Positions 23,285-35,546 of a DNA stretch of 64,000 bases are shown one piece after another. The stretch comes from Solenopsis invicta (Eukaryota; Arthropoda; Insecta; Hymenoptera; Formicidae). The notes beneath the pieces are model-generated. The model saw nothing but the letters and a program-made list of their open reading frames with translations, made no database searches and was not told where the DNA came from. How positions within the stretch are numbered: the first letter of the stretch is position 1; the number at the start of each line of letters is the position of its first letter. The stretch covers positions 1,240,001 to 1,304,000 of the forward strand of contig NC_052668.1 of the NCBI RefSeq assembly GCF_016802725.1. Reading direction: 5' to 3'. The translations under genes and the position numbers were made by a program.

Positions 23285-23715
23285 TATGTACAAGTAATGT
23301 CGTTATTCGTTCACATTATTTTTTTATAATACCAGACGAGACAAGCGCGCGCTATGCGTGCGTTACAAAACTTTTGATGTTACATAAATTTAATATTACA
23401 CTATTAACTCCTTAATACACAAAGTCAAAATACATGATGCGGTGAGAGCCGGTGAGAGCCGCTCACGAAATTAGCGCAGCGAAAGAACCAATCGGCATCA
23501 TGGAAAAGCAACAACAATAATTTCGATGCATTCAATATATTCTTTACATAAATCTTTTTTTCAAAAAGATCAAGTTATTAAAGGATTAATTAAATCTTAT
23601 TATTACACTATCTTTCTATAACATACATTACCTAAACTTTAAAAATTAATATTTTTACATTTCTAATAACTAACAAAATATTTCTAATAATCACAAATCC
23701 AAAAATTATCGAGCA
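23285..23715. other. AT-rich stretch, nothing recognised
   Basis: No open frame or repeat boundary is supported. Confidence 0.5.
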
Positions 23716-23995
23716 CTTGTGGATATCTAAAAGATACCTTATTAAAGATATCTTTAAGATATTTCTAGAAGACGTCTAAAAGACATCTTAAAAGATATTT
23801 TTAATATATTCGTCACATAAGATGTCCTTTAGATTTCTAAAAGATATCTTCAAGATGTCTTCACACATATCTGAAGTATCTCACAATGTACAAGATATCT
23901 TTTACATCGCTAAAAGTTGTCTTTTCGCAACTTTAAAAAAATGTTATATATTGTATCTCAAGACATAACAAAATATCTTAAAAATCGAAAAGATA
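23716..23995. repeat. Cluster of AAGATATCTT-like palindromes
   Basis: About fifteen decamer palindromes of the form AAGATATCTT, AAGACGTCTT, AAGATGTCTT or AAAGATATC occur in 280 bp, in both phases and separated by short A/T spacers. The pattern resembles subterminal protein-binding arrays of DNA transposons, but no element ends were found around it. Confidence 0.7.
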
Positions 23996-24268
23996 TCCTT
24001 TTATTTATGTAGGAACATGATAATTATTATTATATGCATATGGTTCATATGATAGATTAATGTATCTAAATTGCTAACTTATAAATATTAATGAATTAAA
24101 TATATACTTACAAAGACATTATCTTAATTTTTATTATTAAAAAACACTTCCTTTCCTTCACAACTGTTCTTCCGTATTTTAATACAATATTTTCAAAACT
24201 AGTACCGAACAATCCAGAGGCTTAATAATTACTGTTGTAATCGGTTTTCTACTACAAATGTATGAGTT

Positions 24269-24394
24269 TAAGTTACGCAACACATAATTTCCGTATTATA
24301 CTAATAAGTATTATGAATCAATTCTAATTAGAACAAAGCGTGGGATCAACTTTTATTAAATGACACAATGTGGAAATTATGTACTGCGTAACTT
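24269..24394. mobile_element. MITE, about 126 bp
   Basis: AAGTTACGCAACACATAATTTCC at 24,269 is matched by an inverted copy ending at 24,394, with two mismatches over 23 bp. No coding sequence. Confidence 0.7.
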
Positions 24395-24689
24395 CCGGTC
24401 ATTATAAATTAAATTATACGATCGTAAAACACGTATGCGCGTCAAGTTTCCATTAATAATTTGTAGCACAAACAAGTAGATAAACGTTTAATGGTATATA
24501 AATCATGTATTTGTGAAGGAAAGTCGCAATACATACCAATATATCATTTTACTTTTGAATTATGTTTCTTAAACAAAAAATAAAAATAAAACTATAAAGA
24601 CATAAATATAAATTAGAAAATATCTCATTATCTAATACATTAGATAATGTAGCAGTTATAATATCGTTTTAAATTTGTCAATAATCAAA

Positions 24690-25816
24690 GGGATATTCCC
24701 GTGTGACGGGTCAAAAAAATCGAAAAAATTTTTCTTTCATATTTTTATAGTTTGGAATCTCAAAAAGATGTCCCTAAAATATTAAGACAAAATTCATTAA
24801 ATTGATGAAGTTATGCAGATTTAAAAGACGCAGTCTCCATATAGCGCGCTGACCGAGATTTCCATGCGGTGGATGCATCGTTGCATATCAAGTAGTTATT
24901 AGAGTTATTAGTATTTATGTGTTTTTTTAATGTTTTCATAAACATAAAACAATAACAAAAGTTTAAATTCATTAGTTTGGACATTTGTATCGAAACTTTT
25001 ACACTGCAAGAAGAAAACGGTGCAAATTGCAACTTTTTTGGCCGTTTACATTTTCAATAAAAGTTTTTATTCAATTTTGCAAATAATGAGTATAGTAGGA
25101 TTAAAAATCGGCCAAAATGCCAAAATCCTTGCCAATACGAGAGATAACGAACGCATCGAATGTTTGGAGCAGCAGACTCCACATGAAGCAAAGGAGACGA
25201 GAACTGGCATAATTGTCTTAGGGTAAGTTACAGAAATTATTCATTATCCATCTCAAAAGTGCCTGCAAAACTTTAAACGCGTTTTTCTCATAACGACATT
25301 TTTCAAATCGAGCGTCATGATTTCTCAAAAACTATTGGGCCAATCGATTTGAAAATTTACACAAATGTAGTGCACGTATGTGGCTATAGCATCATCCACA
25401 ATCATTTTGATATCTTTAAAATTACTATTTTTTTACGGCAAAATGTTAGAATTTTATAGTAAAAATCAGATTATTACAATTTAAGTGCTGCCATTTTGTC
25501 AATTTTTTTCAAATCAATTTCTTTTAGATGACGGCATAGCCACATTCATTAGGAACAAAATAAAAAAAATTTATGTATTTCAGATGACCAGGACGGTAGC
25601 AATCGTGGCGCCCGATGGAGAAGAATTGTAAAATTGCACTTTCTTCATTCATTTGTACTTGCCATAATACTTAATAAAAAGTTTTGAAAAATATTGAAAT
25701 ACTTCTTCAAAGATGAATAAATATAATTATAAAACATTAAGTCTAAAGGTCTAACCATTTACTTAAAATTAATTCTTAAAAATCGCCTTGACAGGCCGTC
25801 ACACGGGAATACCCTC
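24690..25816. mobile_element. 1.1-kb non-autonomous element with GGGTATTCCCGTGTGACGG ends
   Basis: The left end, GGGATATTCCCGTGTGACGG, and the inverted right end, CCGTCACACGGGAATACCC, match over about 19 bp. A short open frame at 25,087-25,226 (MSIVGLKIGQNAKILANT) has no recognised domain. No target duplication was identified and the superfamily is unknown. Confidence 0.6.
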
Positions 25817-26250
25817 TTAGTTTAAGCTAAGCAAAATTGAATGTCTGAGAAAATAAGTCCCAAAACCAACCCAATAGAAATAAGAAGTAAAAACGATATT
25901 GAAATTTGATCATCGAAAAGAGATTAAAATCTAATATCGATTCGAGATTCAGATGGGCTGGGTTTCGAGAAACTTTTTCTATCAAAAACAGCTCAATTTT
26001 GAGTAATTTTCGAAAATAGCTAAATGTCAAACAATTTTTGAAACCACTAGAAATTCAATAAAAACTTTGGAACTTGAAAGGACCTACATCTCAATACGTA
26101 CTAACATAATCCATTAACAAACAAAATAAACAAAAGTTAAGGCTCTTATAAATATATTAAAATTAAGAAATAATGAGCTCAAGAGCCACGCAGGATGTCA
26201 GCCGCAAATAAATATAGTAAATCACAACATAAATCCAATGTGAAGCAAAC

Positions 26251-26280
26251 GTTTCGACCTTTAATGACGATCTTCCTCAG
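26251..26280 (-). ncRNA. Hammerhead-like motif, left arm
   Basis: Read on the minus strand: CTGAGGA, a GATC-type stem and loop, then GAAAC. This is the counterpart of the right-arm motif. Confidence 0.5.
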
Positions 26281-27501
26281 TATAGATTTACAAGTCCGTC
26301 AAACAACAAATTAATCGCACTAATATGAATTTATCAAAATAAACAAATAAAGATTAAAAATGAAAACAAGTTACTGAACAAATAGAGATTGTGCGAAACC
26401 GCGATGTACATCTTCTTTCAACGTCTTAACATAATAACATAATAAACGACTTCACAAAGCATATGCAAAGGCAAGAGCTTCGTAAAGAATTGGTCGCTAA
26501 CAACTAAATAAATAAGAAAGTAATATTAAAATAATGACTTTTAAACTTGTAACTTGACAACAATACAAATTAAATAGTTAAAAGAAATAAATAGAGAATA
26601 AATAAAAATAAAAATAAATATGAAATGAAAGAAAACTGTACAAGTCATAAGATATAAAATTGTAAAAAAAACATTATAAAAAATTATGCAAAATCAAAAA
26701 AAGAAAAAGGAAATAATCGAGACAAAAAATTATATACAAAATACCTCTAAGCACCAAAACTTGTGTCACAGCATTGTAAAATGGAATGTTACATCTCGGT
26801 GAAAATGGATACAAATAATAAAGACGGAAACGAGATAGCCTCGGTGGCCCGAACGAAAGGAATAGAAGGAGAAGGGATGACGAACCTAAGAAGGGGGAAT
26901 ACAATCGAGGATAAGAAAATACGCATCCGAGAAGAGTTCGGTATCGCTTTGTTTATTGAGTGCAATTGATTATTATTTGCATCCATTCTCACCGAGATGT
27001 AACATCCCATCTCACAATGCTGTGACACGAGTTTTGGTGCTTAGAGGTTTTGTATATAATTTTTTGTCTCAATTATTTCCTTTCTATTTTTGATTTTGCA
27101 TAATTTTTTATGTTTTTTTTTATAATTTTATATCTTATGACTCGTACAGCTTTCTTTTATTTCATATTTATTTTTATTTTTATTTATTCTCCATTTATTT
27201 CTTTTAACTATTTAATTTGTATTGTTGTCTGTTACAAGTTTAAAAGTCATCATTTTAATATTACTTTCTTATTTATTTAGTTGTTAGCAATCAATTCTTT
27301 ACGAAACTTTTGTCTTTGCACATGCTTTGCGAGGTCGTTTATTATGTTAAGACGTTGAAAGAAGATGTACATCGCAGTTTCGCACAATCTATATTAGTTC
27401 GGTAACTTGTTTTTATTTTTGATCTTTATTTGTTTATTTCGATAAGTTCATATCTTAATTAGTGCGATTAATTTGTTGTTTTATATACTTGTAAATCTGT
27501 A

Positions 27502-27536
27502 CTGAGGAAGACCGTCATTAAAGGTCGAAACGTTTG
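27502..27536 (+). ncRNA. Hammerhead-like motif, right arm
   Basis: CTGAGGA at 27,502, stem AGACC pairing with GGTC across a 9-base loop, then GAAAC. Stem II and both conserved boxes are present; the U-to-G change inside CTGATGA may reduce cleavage. Confidence 0.55.
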
Positions 27537-27607
27537 TTTGACATCGGATTTATGCTGTGATTTATTTATTTGCGTCTGACATCTTGCATGAGTCTTGAGT
27601 TCATTAT

Positions 27608-30240
27608 TTCCTAATTTTAATTTATAATCCATTAGTTATAAAATAACTAGTCGAATAAATATCAGAATTATTAAATTTACTTTGATTCAATATTACTTTG
27701 ATGTCGAATTGAAAGAATCAATTTATTCTTTCTTCGAACTTTAGAATTAAATTTTTTGTATGATATATTTTTTTCTTCTAATTAAAGAAAAAAAAAGGTG
27801 AATTGTGGAAAAAATTTATTTAAAAACAACAAGCTTAAGGTCAATTTCTACTTCTTTTGGTAAAAAAAACTGACTTTTTTTTCTTTACATTTTTAACATC
27901 TAAGATATGTAGATTAAACTTATAAATTTTACCTGATATTCAGTTTAACTTAAAACGTTTTTCTCGGAATCTCAATAAAGCATAAAATATAAAAATTTAT
28001 TATTTTTTGCACATTATCGAATTTGAAAAAAAGAACGGTCAAAAGATGAACTTAAAGTTTGGTTAGTCACCATTTTATAATTTTTCAATATGTTACTTTA
28101 TATTGTGGTTATCTCCTAATAAAGGAGGATGTTAAACGAAGGCAATTTTTGGCCTGAAACCTAAATTATTCATTAGAAACTGTTTATGAGAAAACTTCTA
28201 AAAGCAGAAAAAAGTAATTACACAGGTTTACTATACTTAGGAGGGAGGTCTCATGCTTTGAAATTTGAAGGATGTTTCTATAGGATTTTGATGCCCTAAA
28301 AACAACTACATTTTTTTCCATCATCCTCCTTCTTTAAATAATCGCAAAAACAGTTTTTTTTCATATTTAATTCCTTTATAATTTTTTTCTGGCTAAAAAC
28401 TTATATAAATGTTTTATGCAAACCATAAACAAAAAACTTTGATAAAGTCGTGAAAAATGGTAAAAAAAATGATAAATTTTGAAATATAAAACGTAATATA
28501 AAAAGTAATTCGAAAGAAAAGAATCTTAAAAAATATTTGACTATTTAAATTTATAGCTGTACGTTTCTTGTTCAAATTTTTTTTGAAAAATTAATTTTCA
28601 ACCATTTGTTAAAAAGTTATTAAATTTAAAGCATAAATGCATCCCGCACACGTCATTTACGGTGCGCAATATTCTTTCGAATCTGAAGGATTATCATCAA
28701 ATAAAATTCAAATGTAGGAAATGAACATCTTGCATTAATAACAGTATTTAAATAAATTAACACGATTTTATTTACATAAGCGAGCGCGTGCGGCACTCCG
28801 TGCCGCAAAACATGTTTTAATGTTTTTAAAAAAGATAAAAATGGCTAATTACTTGATAAGAAAAAATACGGCAACTATCTTATGGCTGCTATCTTATGGT
28901 TGAGATGTCAAATGAGAAATACAGAAGGTTGGTAATAGAAGAGAGAACTGCATTACTAATAATTTTTCAGTGCTAGATCTTAGTGCTTATATTTAATTGT
29001 GTGATTTTATATACATCTTCAAATTCACCAAACTGGCGTCGAATAGATTAAAATTTTCAGTCCACCACAGCTCTGAATTAAATAAAAATGAGTAATATCA
29101 CGTTTATTAAATTGAAATCAATTTAATAATAAATGATGCTAACTTGCATCCAAATATTAGAATCCTTTCCCTCCTGAAAAAAACTGTTGTATACAGAAAA
29201 ACTTCCTTCGTTTTTCTTTTCCAACGGGGGAAGAGTGTTGTAGCCTAAGCTAACACAAGTGCATAGCAACAAAAAGCGATTTCGTTGCTATACATATTAA
29301 TTTTAAGCGAACATTCGCGGAATTGACCGAAACGCGAAAACGACGGAAGACGCGGATAGTCTTTCGAAGGAAGTTGAACCGCCACCGATTCAGATTGCCG
29401 ACCTGCAATTCAGCATCAACAATATTGGAGGATAAAAAGAGTCATCCGAATCTGGAAACGGTGGAGAATAACTTGAACGGCGGAGAATAACTTGAACAAC
29501 CGTCAAAACAGCATCGTAGCCGTGCGTAACATATACTATACGTCGAGCCGCGACGCAATATCATGGCGATAACGCGAACATCGGTCCAATATAATGGGGC
29601 AGCTAATAAACTATATGTACATGAGCATTAAGAATAAACCAGCATTATATGTTGTGATAAAACGTGTGTCTTCATCTGCAATCCGTCTGAGCTACTATCC
29701 CGTGAGTTCCAACTCTTTGGGCAAAAGCGAATTCCAAACTTATATACATTTAATTTAGTGCTGTGCTCACCACATGGGCACAACAAAACTGTGAAAAATT
29801 TGTTACGAAAAATACCGACTAAAGTGTTATTTTTCGCAACAAATTCTCTTTTCAAGTTTGCCATCAGATTGTTTACGCGCGCAAATCTTGTTCAATTTTT
29901 ATCACTAGTGCTGATACAATACGTCAACTTGCATGATACAGCAAATTTTATCAATAAATTATAATTGAACTGATTAATCTAAAGTCAAAGTCTGATTGAC
30001 CTGTTGCCAATCTGCCAGTAAATTGCTAGCTATATAAGATTAAGTTAATTTACTAACTGTATAAATAAAATATAAAACTAATATAAATTTATTGGCTCCG
30101 AAATTAAAAAATAACTTAAATTAATTTGCCAATGCGAGCCTACGCGGTTGTTGGTGCAAATAAAATACCACTTAAAATTTTCCGTCATCAATAAAAACAA
30201 ATATAACTTTTCAACAACTAATACAAAATCAATGATGTCA
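27608..30240. other. AT-rich stretch with no recognised gene
   Basis: Only short open frames occur. A GC-richer part at about 29,210-29,640 contains phrases such as CGAACATCGGTCCAAT but no domain. It could be an untranslated end of a retroelement. Confidence 0.45.
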
Positions 30241-30261
30241 GTTATTATAATTCTATAGCGT

Positions 30262-30294
30262 CCAAACGTTTCGATCCATGATATAGATCCTCAG
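30262..30294 (-). ncRNA. Isolated hammerhead-like motif of a Penelope-type end
   Basis: On the minus strand: CTGAGGATC, a loop, GATCGAAACG. The GATC/GATC stem is perfect. Neighbouring sequence shows no RT; it is likely a truncated terminus. Confidence 0.5.
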
Positions 30295-30754
30295 TGAAAA
30301 TTCGAACAAGAATTGGAACAAGGATAACGGCTATAAGCTTTCCTCCCTCGTTACTTATTTACGTCCAAAATTTATATTAGTTCAAAGTTAAAAAAATTTT
30401 TTATCTATAATTGAATCTATTAACAATAATGTGAGAATTTTTTCGCCAATATAAGTCAAGAATTAAAATAAGAATAAATAATACAAATAATTACCTTGAA
30501 TTCTAGGAAGAGAGATCAAGATTAATGTGAATGTAATGTGTTTACAGTAACACTGATAATGTGTCGGGGAAAAGTGTGTATATATGTATCTCCCCTCTCT
30601 GTCATTTCCCACCACTCACGTGGAATTAACAAAATTAGTTTAAGTTTACAAAAAAATTGGAATCACCGAATTAAATTGAGATATATTGAATAAAGAAGCT
30701 CTGTATTCTTTTGTAAATTTAACTCTTTTTTTGTTTTTGTATATACATATATAT
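30295..30754. other. AT-rich, nothing recognised
   Basis: No coding or repeat structure is supported. Confidence 0.5.
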
Positions 30755-32810
30755 GAGGCATTCCACGTAAAAGGGGTCCACCTAAAAATAAACTGTTTGA
30801 GATTTTTAAAATGTTAATAAAAACATGTTAGTGGATGTATTGTATAAAGTTAATGATAAAAAAAGTATTATATGCATTATATGCATATAATACTTTAGTA
30901 AGCATTATATGCCTTGCATCAAAGATATTGTGAAGGCTATCGTTTAAGTTTTAAAAAAAATTTTTTTTTAACATTTTTAGCTAAAATTAAAAAATTTTCA
31001 GAAACATGATTATTCAGGATTTTTTCCGTACTTTCAGATAAAAATATTGATTTTAATGACAAAAATTTAATAGTATTGAAAAAAGTAATTTTTTAGTTTT
31101 AAATAAAAAAATGAACAATTCTACTCATTTTTAAAAATCTGAAAAAATTCTCAAAAATATTTTAATACATGTAGAATATTGCACTATAAAGCAAATTTTG
31201 GGATCGGAATGGGATCCTCTCAAAAGCAAATATTTTTTTCCAATACAAAATTATAATTTCAGTTAAAAGCTAGATAATATCATTTTTATTGGTCAATTAT
31301 TTAGTACTACGTAAATAACATATTTCTAACAAATAACTATAAAATAAAAAATAATTTTGACGTTTGCATTATATATTATTTATACTTATTTATTTTTTTC
31401 TTTATTTTTTGGGGAAAAAAGTCTTGTTTTCTCATTAAAACTGAATTTTTTTTAAATTAATTGATATTTTCTCGCAGGAATAATTGCATAATATTTTAAT
31501 GTACCCGGAATTGTTTTCGCTAATGCAAATCTTGGTTCCAAAAATTTACTTAATTTGTCGTGATTTATCTTCGAACTAAATATAATTGTCTCTTTCATAT
31601 TATTTTAAGTCAACGTGTACAATACCTCAGCATTGAGGATTATTTCCTTGCACTTCCTTGCAAAGTAGTTTTTCTTACTAATCATTTAAAATTTCCACCA
31701 ATACCATCACAGAGACCTTTCCTATGTGCTGTAACAAAGAAGTGCCATTCGGCCGTAATACCAAAAAAAGTCACGTACATGGTAAAGCAAATTCTAATTT
31801 AATATGTATAATTTAAAAATTATAATTTGCTTTACCATGTGCGAGATTTTTTGATATCAATTTTTTGATATCGGCCGAATGGCACTTCTTTACTACAGCA
31901 CATGGGAAAGGACTCTGTGATGGTATTGGTGGAAATTTTAAACAATTAGTAAGAAAAGCTACTTTGCAAGGAAGTATAATCCTCAATGCTGAAATATTGT
32001 ACTCGTTGGCTAAAAATGATATGAAAATAATTATATTTAGTTCGAAGACAAATCACGACAAATTAAGTAAGATTTAGAACCAAGATTCGCATTAACGAAA
32101 ACGATTCCGTGTACATTAAAATATCATGCAATTATTCCCGCGAGAAAAAATTAATTAATATTAAAAAAATTTAGTTTTGATGAGGAACAAGACTTTTTTC
32201 CAAAAAAATAAAGAAAAAAATAAATAAGTCTAAATAATATATAATGCAGAGGTCACAATTCTTTTTTATTTTATAGTTATTTGTTAGAAATATGTTATTT
32301 ACGTAGTACTAAATAATTAGCCAATAAAAATTGATATTATCTAACTTTTGGCTAAATTTATAATTTTGTAATGAAAAAAATATTCGTTTTTGAGAGGATC
32401 CTATTGCGATTCCAAAATTTGCTTTATGGTGCGATATTTTACATGTATTAAAGTATTTGTAAAAATTTTTTTAGATTTTTAAAAATTGTTTATTGTTTTA
32501 TTTAAAACTAAAAAATTACCTTTTTCAATACTATTAAATTTTTGTCACTAAAATTAATATTTTTATCTAAAAGTACAAAAAAAATCCTAAAAAAATCATG
32601 TCTCTAAAAATTTTTTAATTTTAGTTAAAAATGTTAAAAAAAAATGTTTTTAATTTAAACGATAGCCTTCAACCTCTTTGATGCAAGACATATAATGCTT
32701 ACTTTTTTTATCATTAACCTTATACAATACATCCACTAACATGTTTTCATTATCATTTTAAAAATCCCAAACAGTTTACTTTTAGGTGGAATATCCCATA
32801 TATGTATATA
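30755..32810. mobile_element. 2-kb foldback element with coding fragment in both arms
   Basis: Arms of about 1 kb, meeting near 31,810, are inverse complements, including the outer CATTCCACGTAAAAG-type ends and the TTAGTGGATGTATTGTATAA segment. The right arm encodes EWHFFTTAHGKGLCDGIGG on the plus strand; the left arm encodes the same motif with small changes on the minus strand. A related fragment is at 2,255-3,210. No complete transposase exists. The superfamily is uncertain. Confidence 0.8.
31865..32077 (+). pseudogene. Fragment with HFF...HGKGxCDGIGG motif
   Basis: The fragment reads EWHFFTTAHGKGLCDGIGG then NFKQLVRKATLQ. I recognise this WHFFxxxHGKxxCDGxGG signature from widespread repeat-encoded proteins in animals but cannot name the family with certainty. 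It has lost everything N-terminal and ends at a stop after about 70 codons. An inverted copy is in the left arm at about 31,620-31,760 on the minus strand, so a transcript across the element would form double-stranded RNA. Confidence 0.5.
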
Positions 32811-32889
32811 TAAACAAAAATCGAGCAAAAAATTCAAGATGTTCATATAAAGTGTAGTTTGTATTTAATAATAACTTTTTGTCGCCGTC

Positions 32890-32926
32890 GTTTCGACTGT
32901 AACAAAAAGTACGGAGTCTTCTTCAG
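32890..32926 (-). ncRNA. Hammerhead-like motif of the 33-kb Penelope element
   Basis: On the minus strand, CTGAAGA is followed by a GACT/AGTC stem and GAAACG. The box differs from CTGATGA at one position, so it is probably a degenerate ribozyme. Confidence 0.5.
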
Positions 32927-33414
32927 TGTGTATATGACTTTTACATTAAAATGCTAACAACTTTTTTCGAAGCGGCAACCGTTCGAATCTCGTCATATGA
33001 CTCATGCAATTTATTCGAATCTCGACCATCGAAACTTTACAAGTAAGAATAATATTTGTAAGTGTTATTTAAACCGTGTCAATTGTAACAAGTAATTAAG
33101 ACTTACAATTCGTCATTAGAGTCGTTATAAAACATTTTCAATCATTGGTCACTTAAAACTTAATACAAAGTATATCTTTATCGGTCGGCGTGACAAGAGA
33201 GAATGAACGCTGCTAGTGCTGCGGAGCGAGCGCGAAAGATATTCTGCTGTTTACAATAATATACCTTACTTTGTCTCTCTATATATCGGCAAGTCTATTC
33301 AAAATAAAGCTGTAACAATCGTCGAGAAGTTCCGTATCAGTTTTTTGATTTAGCCCGTTTTTCTGTTCATTAATAAGTATCATTTCGGAAATCAATCGTT
33401 TATAGTAATTGGGC

Positions 33415-34922
33415 TCAAAGTTTTAACATTAGGATCTTAACATTATCCCAATTAAAAGAATGATTTTGTTGCAATCTATGTTCACTAATAACGGATTTGG
33501 ATGATTCAAGTTTGATGTTATTCATGTTTTCTTTAATTCTTGTTTTTAATTTCCTTTTTGTTTGTCCTACATATAAAGCATTACAGTCATTATAATTTAA
33601 TTTATAAATGACATTGTTACACTCTGTTTTGTTGCTCCTGTCTTTGTGAACTTTGATAAACTGGTCTAGCTTATTTAAACATCTAAAACCAAGCGTCACT
33701 TCGTTTTTATTCAGAGACTCTGATATTTTTTCCAAGAAGTCTTTTACATACGAGAGACCAGGAACTTTTTCCTTTCCACGGGCGTATCAATCTCGTCAAC
33801 CGAGTTCTGAACTCTGTTATTTAATTTCGTATCGATCAACGTCTTGATTCTCATGTTGATTTTGTTAAAAATTAACTCCAACGGGTAGCTATTATTAATT
33901 AAGATGTTAATACTAAATTCTGGATTTTTCTTGTGGTATTGGGGATGTGATAGTAAGATCGCCCTATCCACCATATTGTAATTGGTTCCTATTTTTCGAC
34001 ACATCGAGTGGTGAGAAAAGTACGATAAATATCTTCCTGAAAAGGTGTCTTTGTGGTACCAGTCAGTTTGTAAGACATTGTTTTCGACTCTAATTGTCGT
34101 GTCTAGAAAATTGAGGCTACGTTTCTTGTCACGTTCAACTGTAAATTGTAATCGGCTATGATATCCGTTGAATTCGTTTAAAATGCTTTTAATTGTTTCG
34201 ACGAGTGCCGTCAAGGCAATATCGTCTACATAACGTACATAAAACGGTAAAATAATTTTTAAATTATTTAGAACTTTAGACTCCAAGTCTTGCATCACTA
34301 TGTCCGCTATCACCGGTAATAATGGTGAGCCCATAGAGACTCCGAACGTTTGTTTGTAAATATTGTTATTAAACGTGAAATACGTTGACGTTAAAACAAA
34401 TTGCACAGCTGCAATAAATTCGTCTTTCGGGATATTGGTCTTTTTTTTATGAATTCTCATCTAGAGCTAATATCTTCGATCGCGAGATCTACAGGCACAT
34501 TAGTGAACAAGGACGTTACGTCGAGCAAAGTCTCAGAGTCCTGAATGTTTTTGTTCGTTAATAACTTACAGAATTCAAAACTGTTATTCCTATCGCCCAC
34601 GGAATACTGCCTAAAATAATGTTTTGTAAGAAGGCCGCTAATGGATAAAGAGCTGTTCCTACCGAAGACACGATAATTCTTAGAGGAATGTTAGGCTTGT
34701 ATTTTTGGCAGGCCATAAGTTTTAAGTAACATGCAATCACTCCCGCAAGGAGTAGAATTTTAGTTTTGAGATATATCTGTTTTCATGCCATTTTTTGGCC
34801 AAATCATTTGCAGTTTTTTCTAATTTAAGTGTAGGGTTTCTTTTTTCTAGTGAGTACGTGTTTTTGTCGTTAAGTAGGTTCTGCATTTTTACTAGATAAT
34901 CCTCTTTATCCATTGCAATCAC
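33415..34922 (-). pseudogene. Penelope-like RT and GIY-YIG endonuclease
   Basis: Frames in order: 34,922-34,737 (DKEDYLVKMQNLLND), 34,740-34,558 (KPNIPLRIIVSSVGTALYPL), 34,460-33,744 (GVSMGSPLLPVIADIVMQDLE and the catalytic YVDD in FYVRYVDDIAL), and 33,735-33,415 (VIYKLNYNDCNALYVGQTKR, the GIY-YIG-type core with GQTxRxLxxRxxEH-like continuation). At least two frameshifts separate them. The protein would nick DNA and prime reverse transcription at the nick. Inactive here. Confidence 0.85.
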
Positions 34923-35160
34923 TGTATTTTCTTTGTCCGCGTGATTATAATATCGTCATTTTGTTTTAAAAATTGTGTTGTGTGTTTAAACATGGAGATC
35001 AGTTTTTTGTCGATATCGTTATTGTTTATCCGAGTATCTAAAAACCGCTGCAATTATGAAACTATAATGTTTCAAATATCAGTTTTATGTTGTGCGTTAA
35101 ATTTGGTGGTATTGCCCTCGATGCCCTCTTTTATTACCTCATGTATTACTATTTTTTTAT

Positions 35161-35546
35161 TATTTATGTGAGGCAAGCAGAAATTAATACCCAACTGCAG
35201 AAGGTTGGACACTTCATTCGGAATTGCGGTTTTGGAAAGGTTTATGAACCATTTCTCGTTTGTTTGGTTGAGTGGATTGAATTCACTTTAATTTGTATAC
35301 AAGCTAATCAGATTATTGTTATAAACAAAAGTATTTGATACATATGTATGTATAATTATTTAAATATTGTATATAGAATTATTTATACATAAAAATTAGT
35401 AGAAAAACCCTAATAGGATGTAACGGCGCTTCGTGCACGCGAACTGTCGTCGACCCGTACACGTGTATGTACTCGATCGACATTCGTAATTCAGCGAGCG
35501 TGATGCGTTTGTTGGCCCGGCGGGCGCGCGGCCGTGAGAGTAAAGG
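35161..35546. other. Intergenic, GC-rich towards its end
   Basis: No domain is seen. GC content rises at 35,410-35,546 with no recognised gene. Confidence 0.4.

Larger units (their letters stand above)
26157..27607. mobile_element. Palindrome of two Penelope-type termini
   Basis: Arms of about 660-700 bp (26,157-26,820 and 26,965-27,607) are inverse complements with scattered differences around a 145-bp spacer. Each arm holds a hammerhead-like core near its outer end. No reverse transcriptase is included. Penelope-like elements often leave inverted or partial terminal copies. Confidence 0.8.
32880..35160 (-). mobile_element. Penelope-like retroelement, minus strand, decayed
   Basis: Order on the minus strand: RT N-terminal part (about 35,000-34,740), RT core (34,460-33,744), GIY-YIG endonuclease (33,735-33,415), then a terminal hammerhead-like motif (32,926-32,890). 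RT plus a C-terminal GIY-YIG nuclease is diagnostic of Penelope-like elements. Confidence 0.85.
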
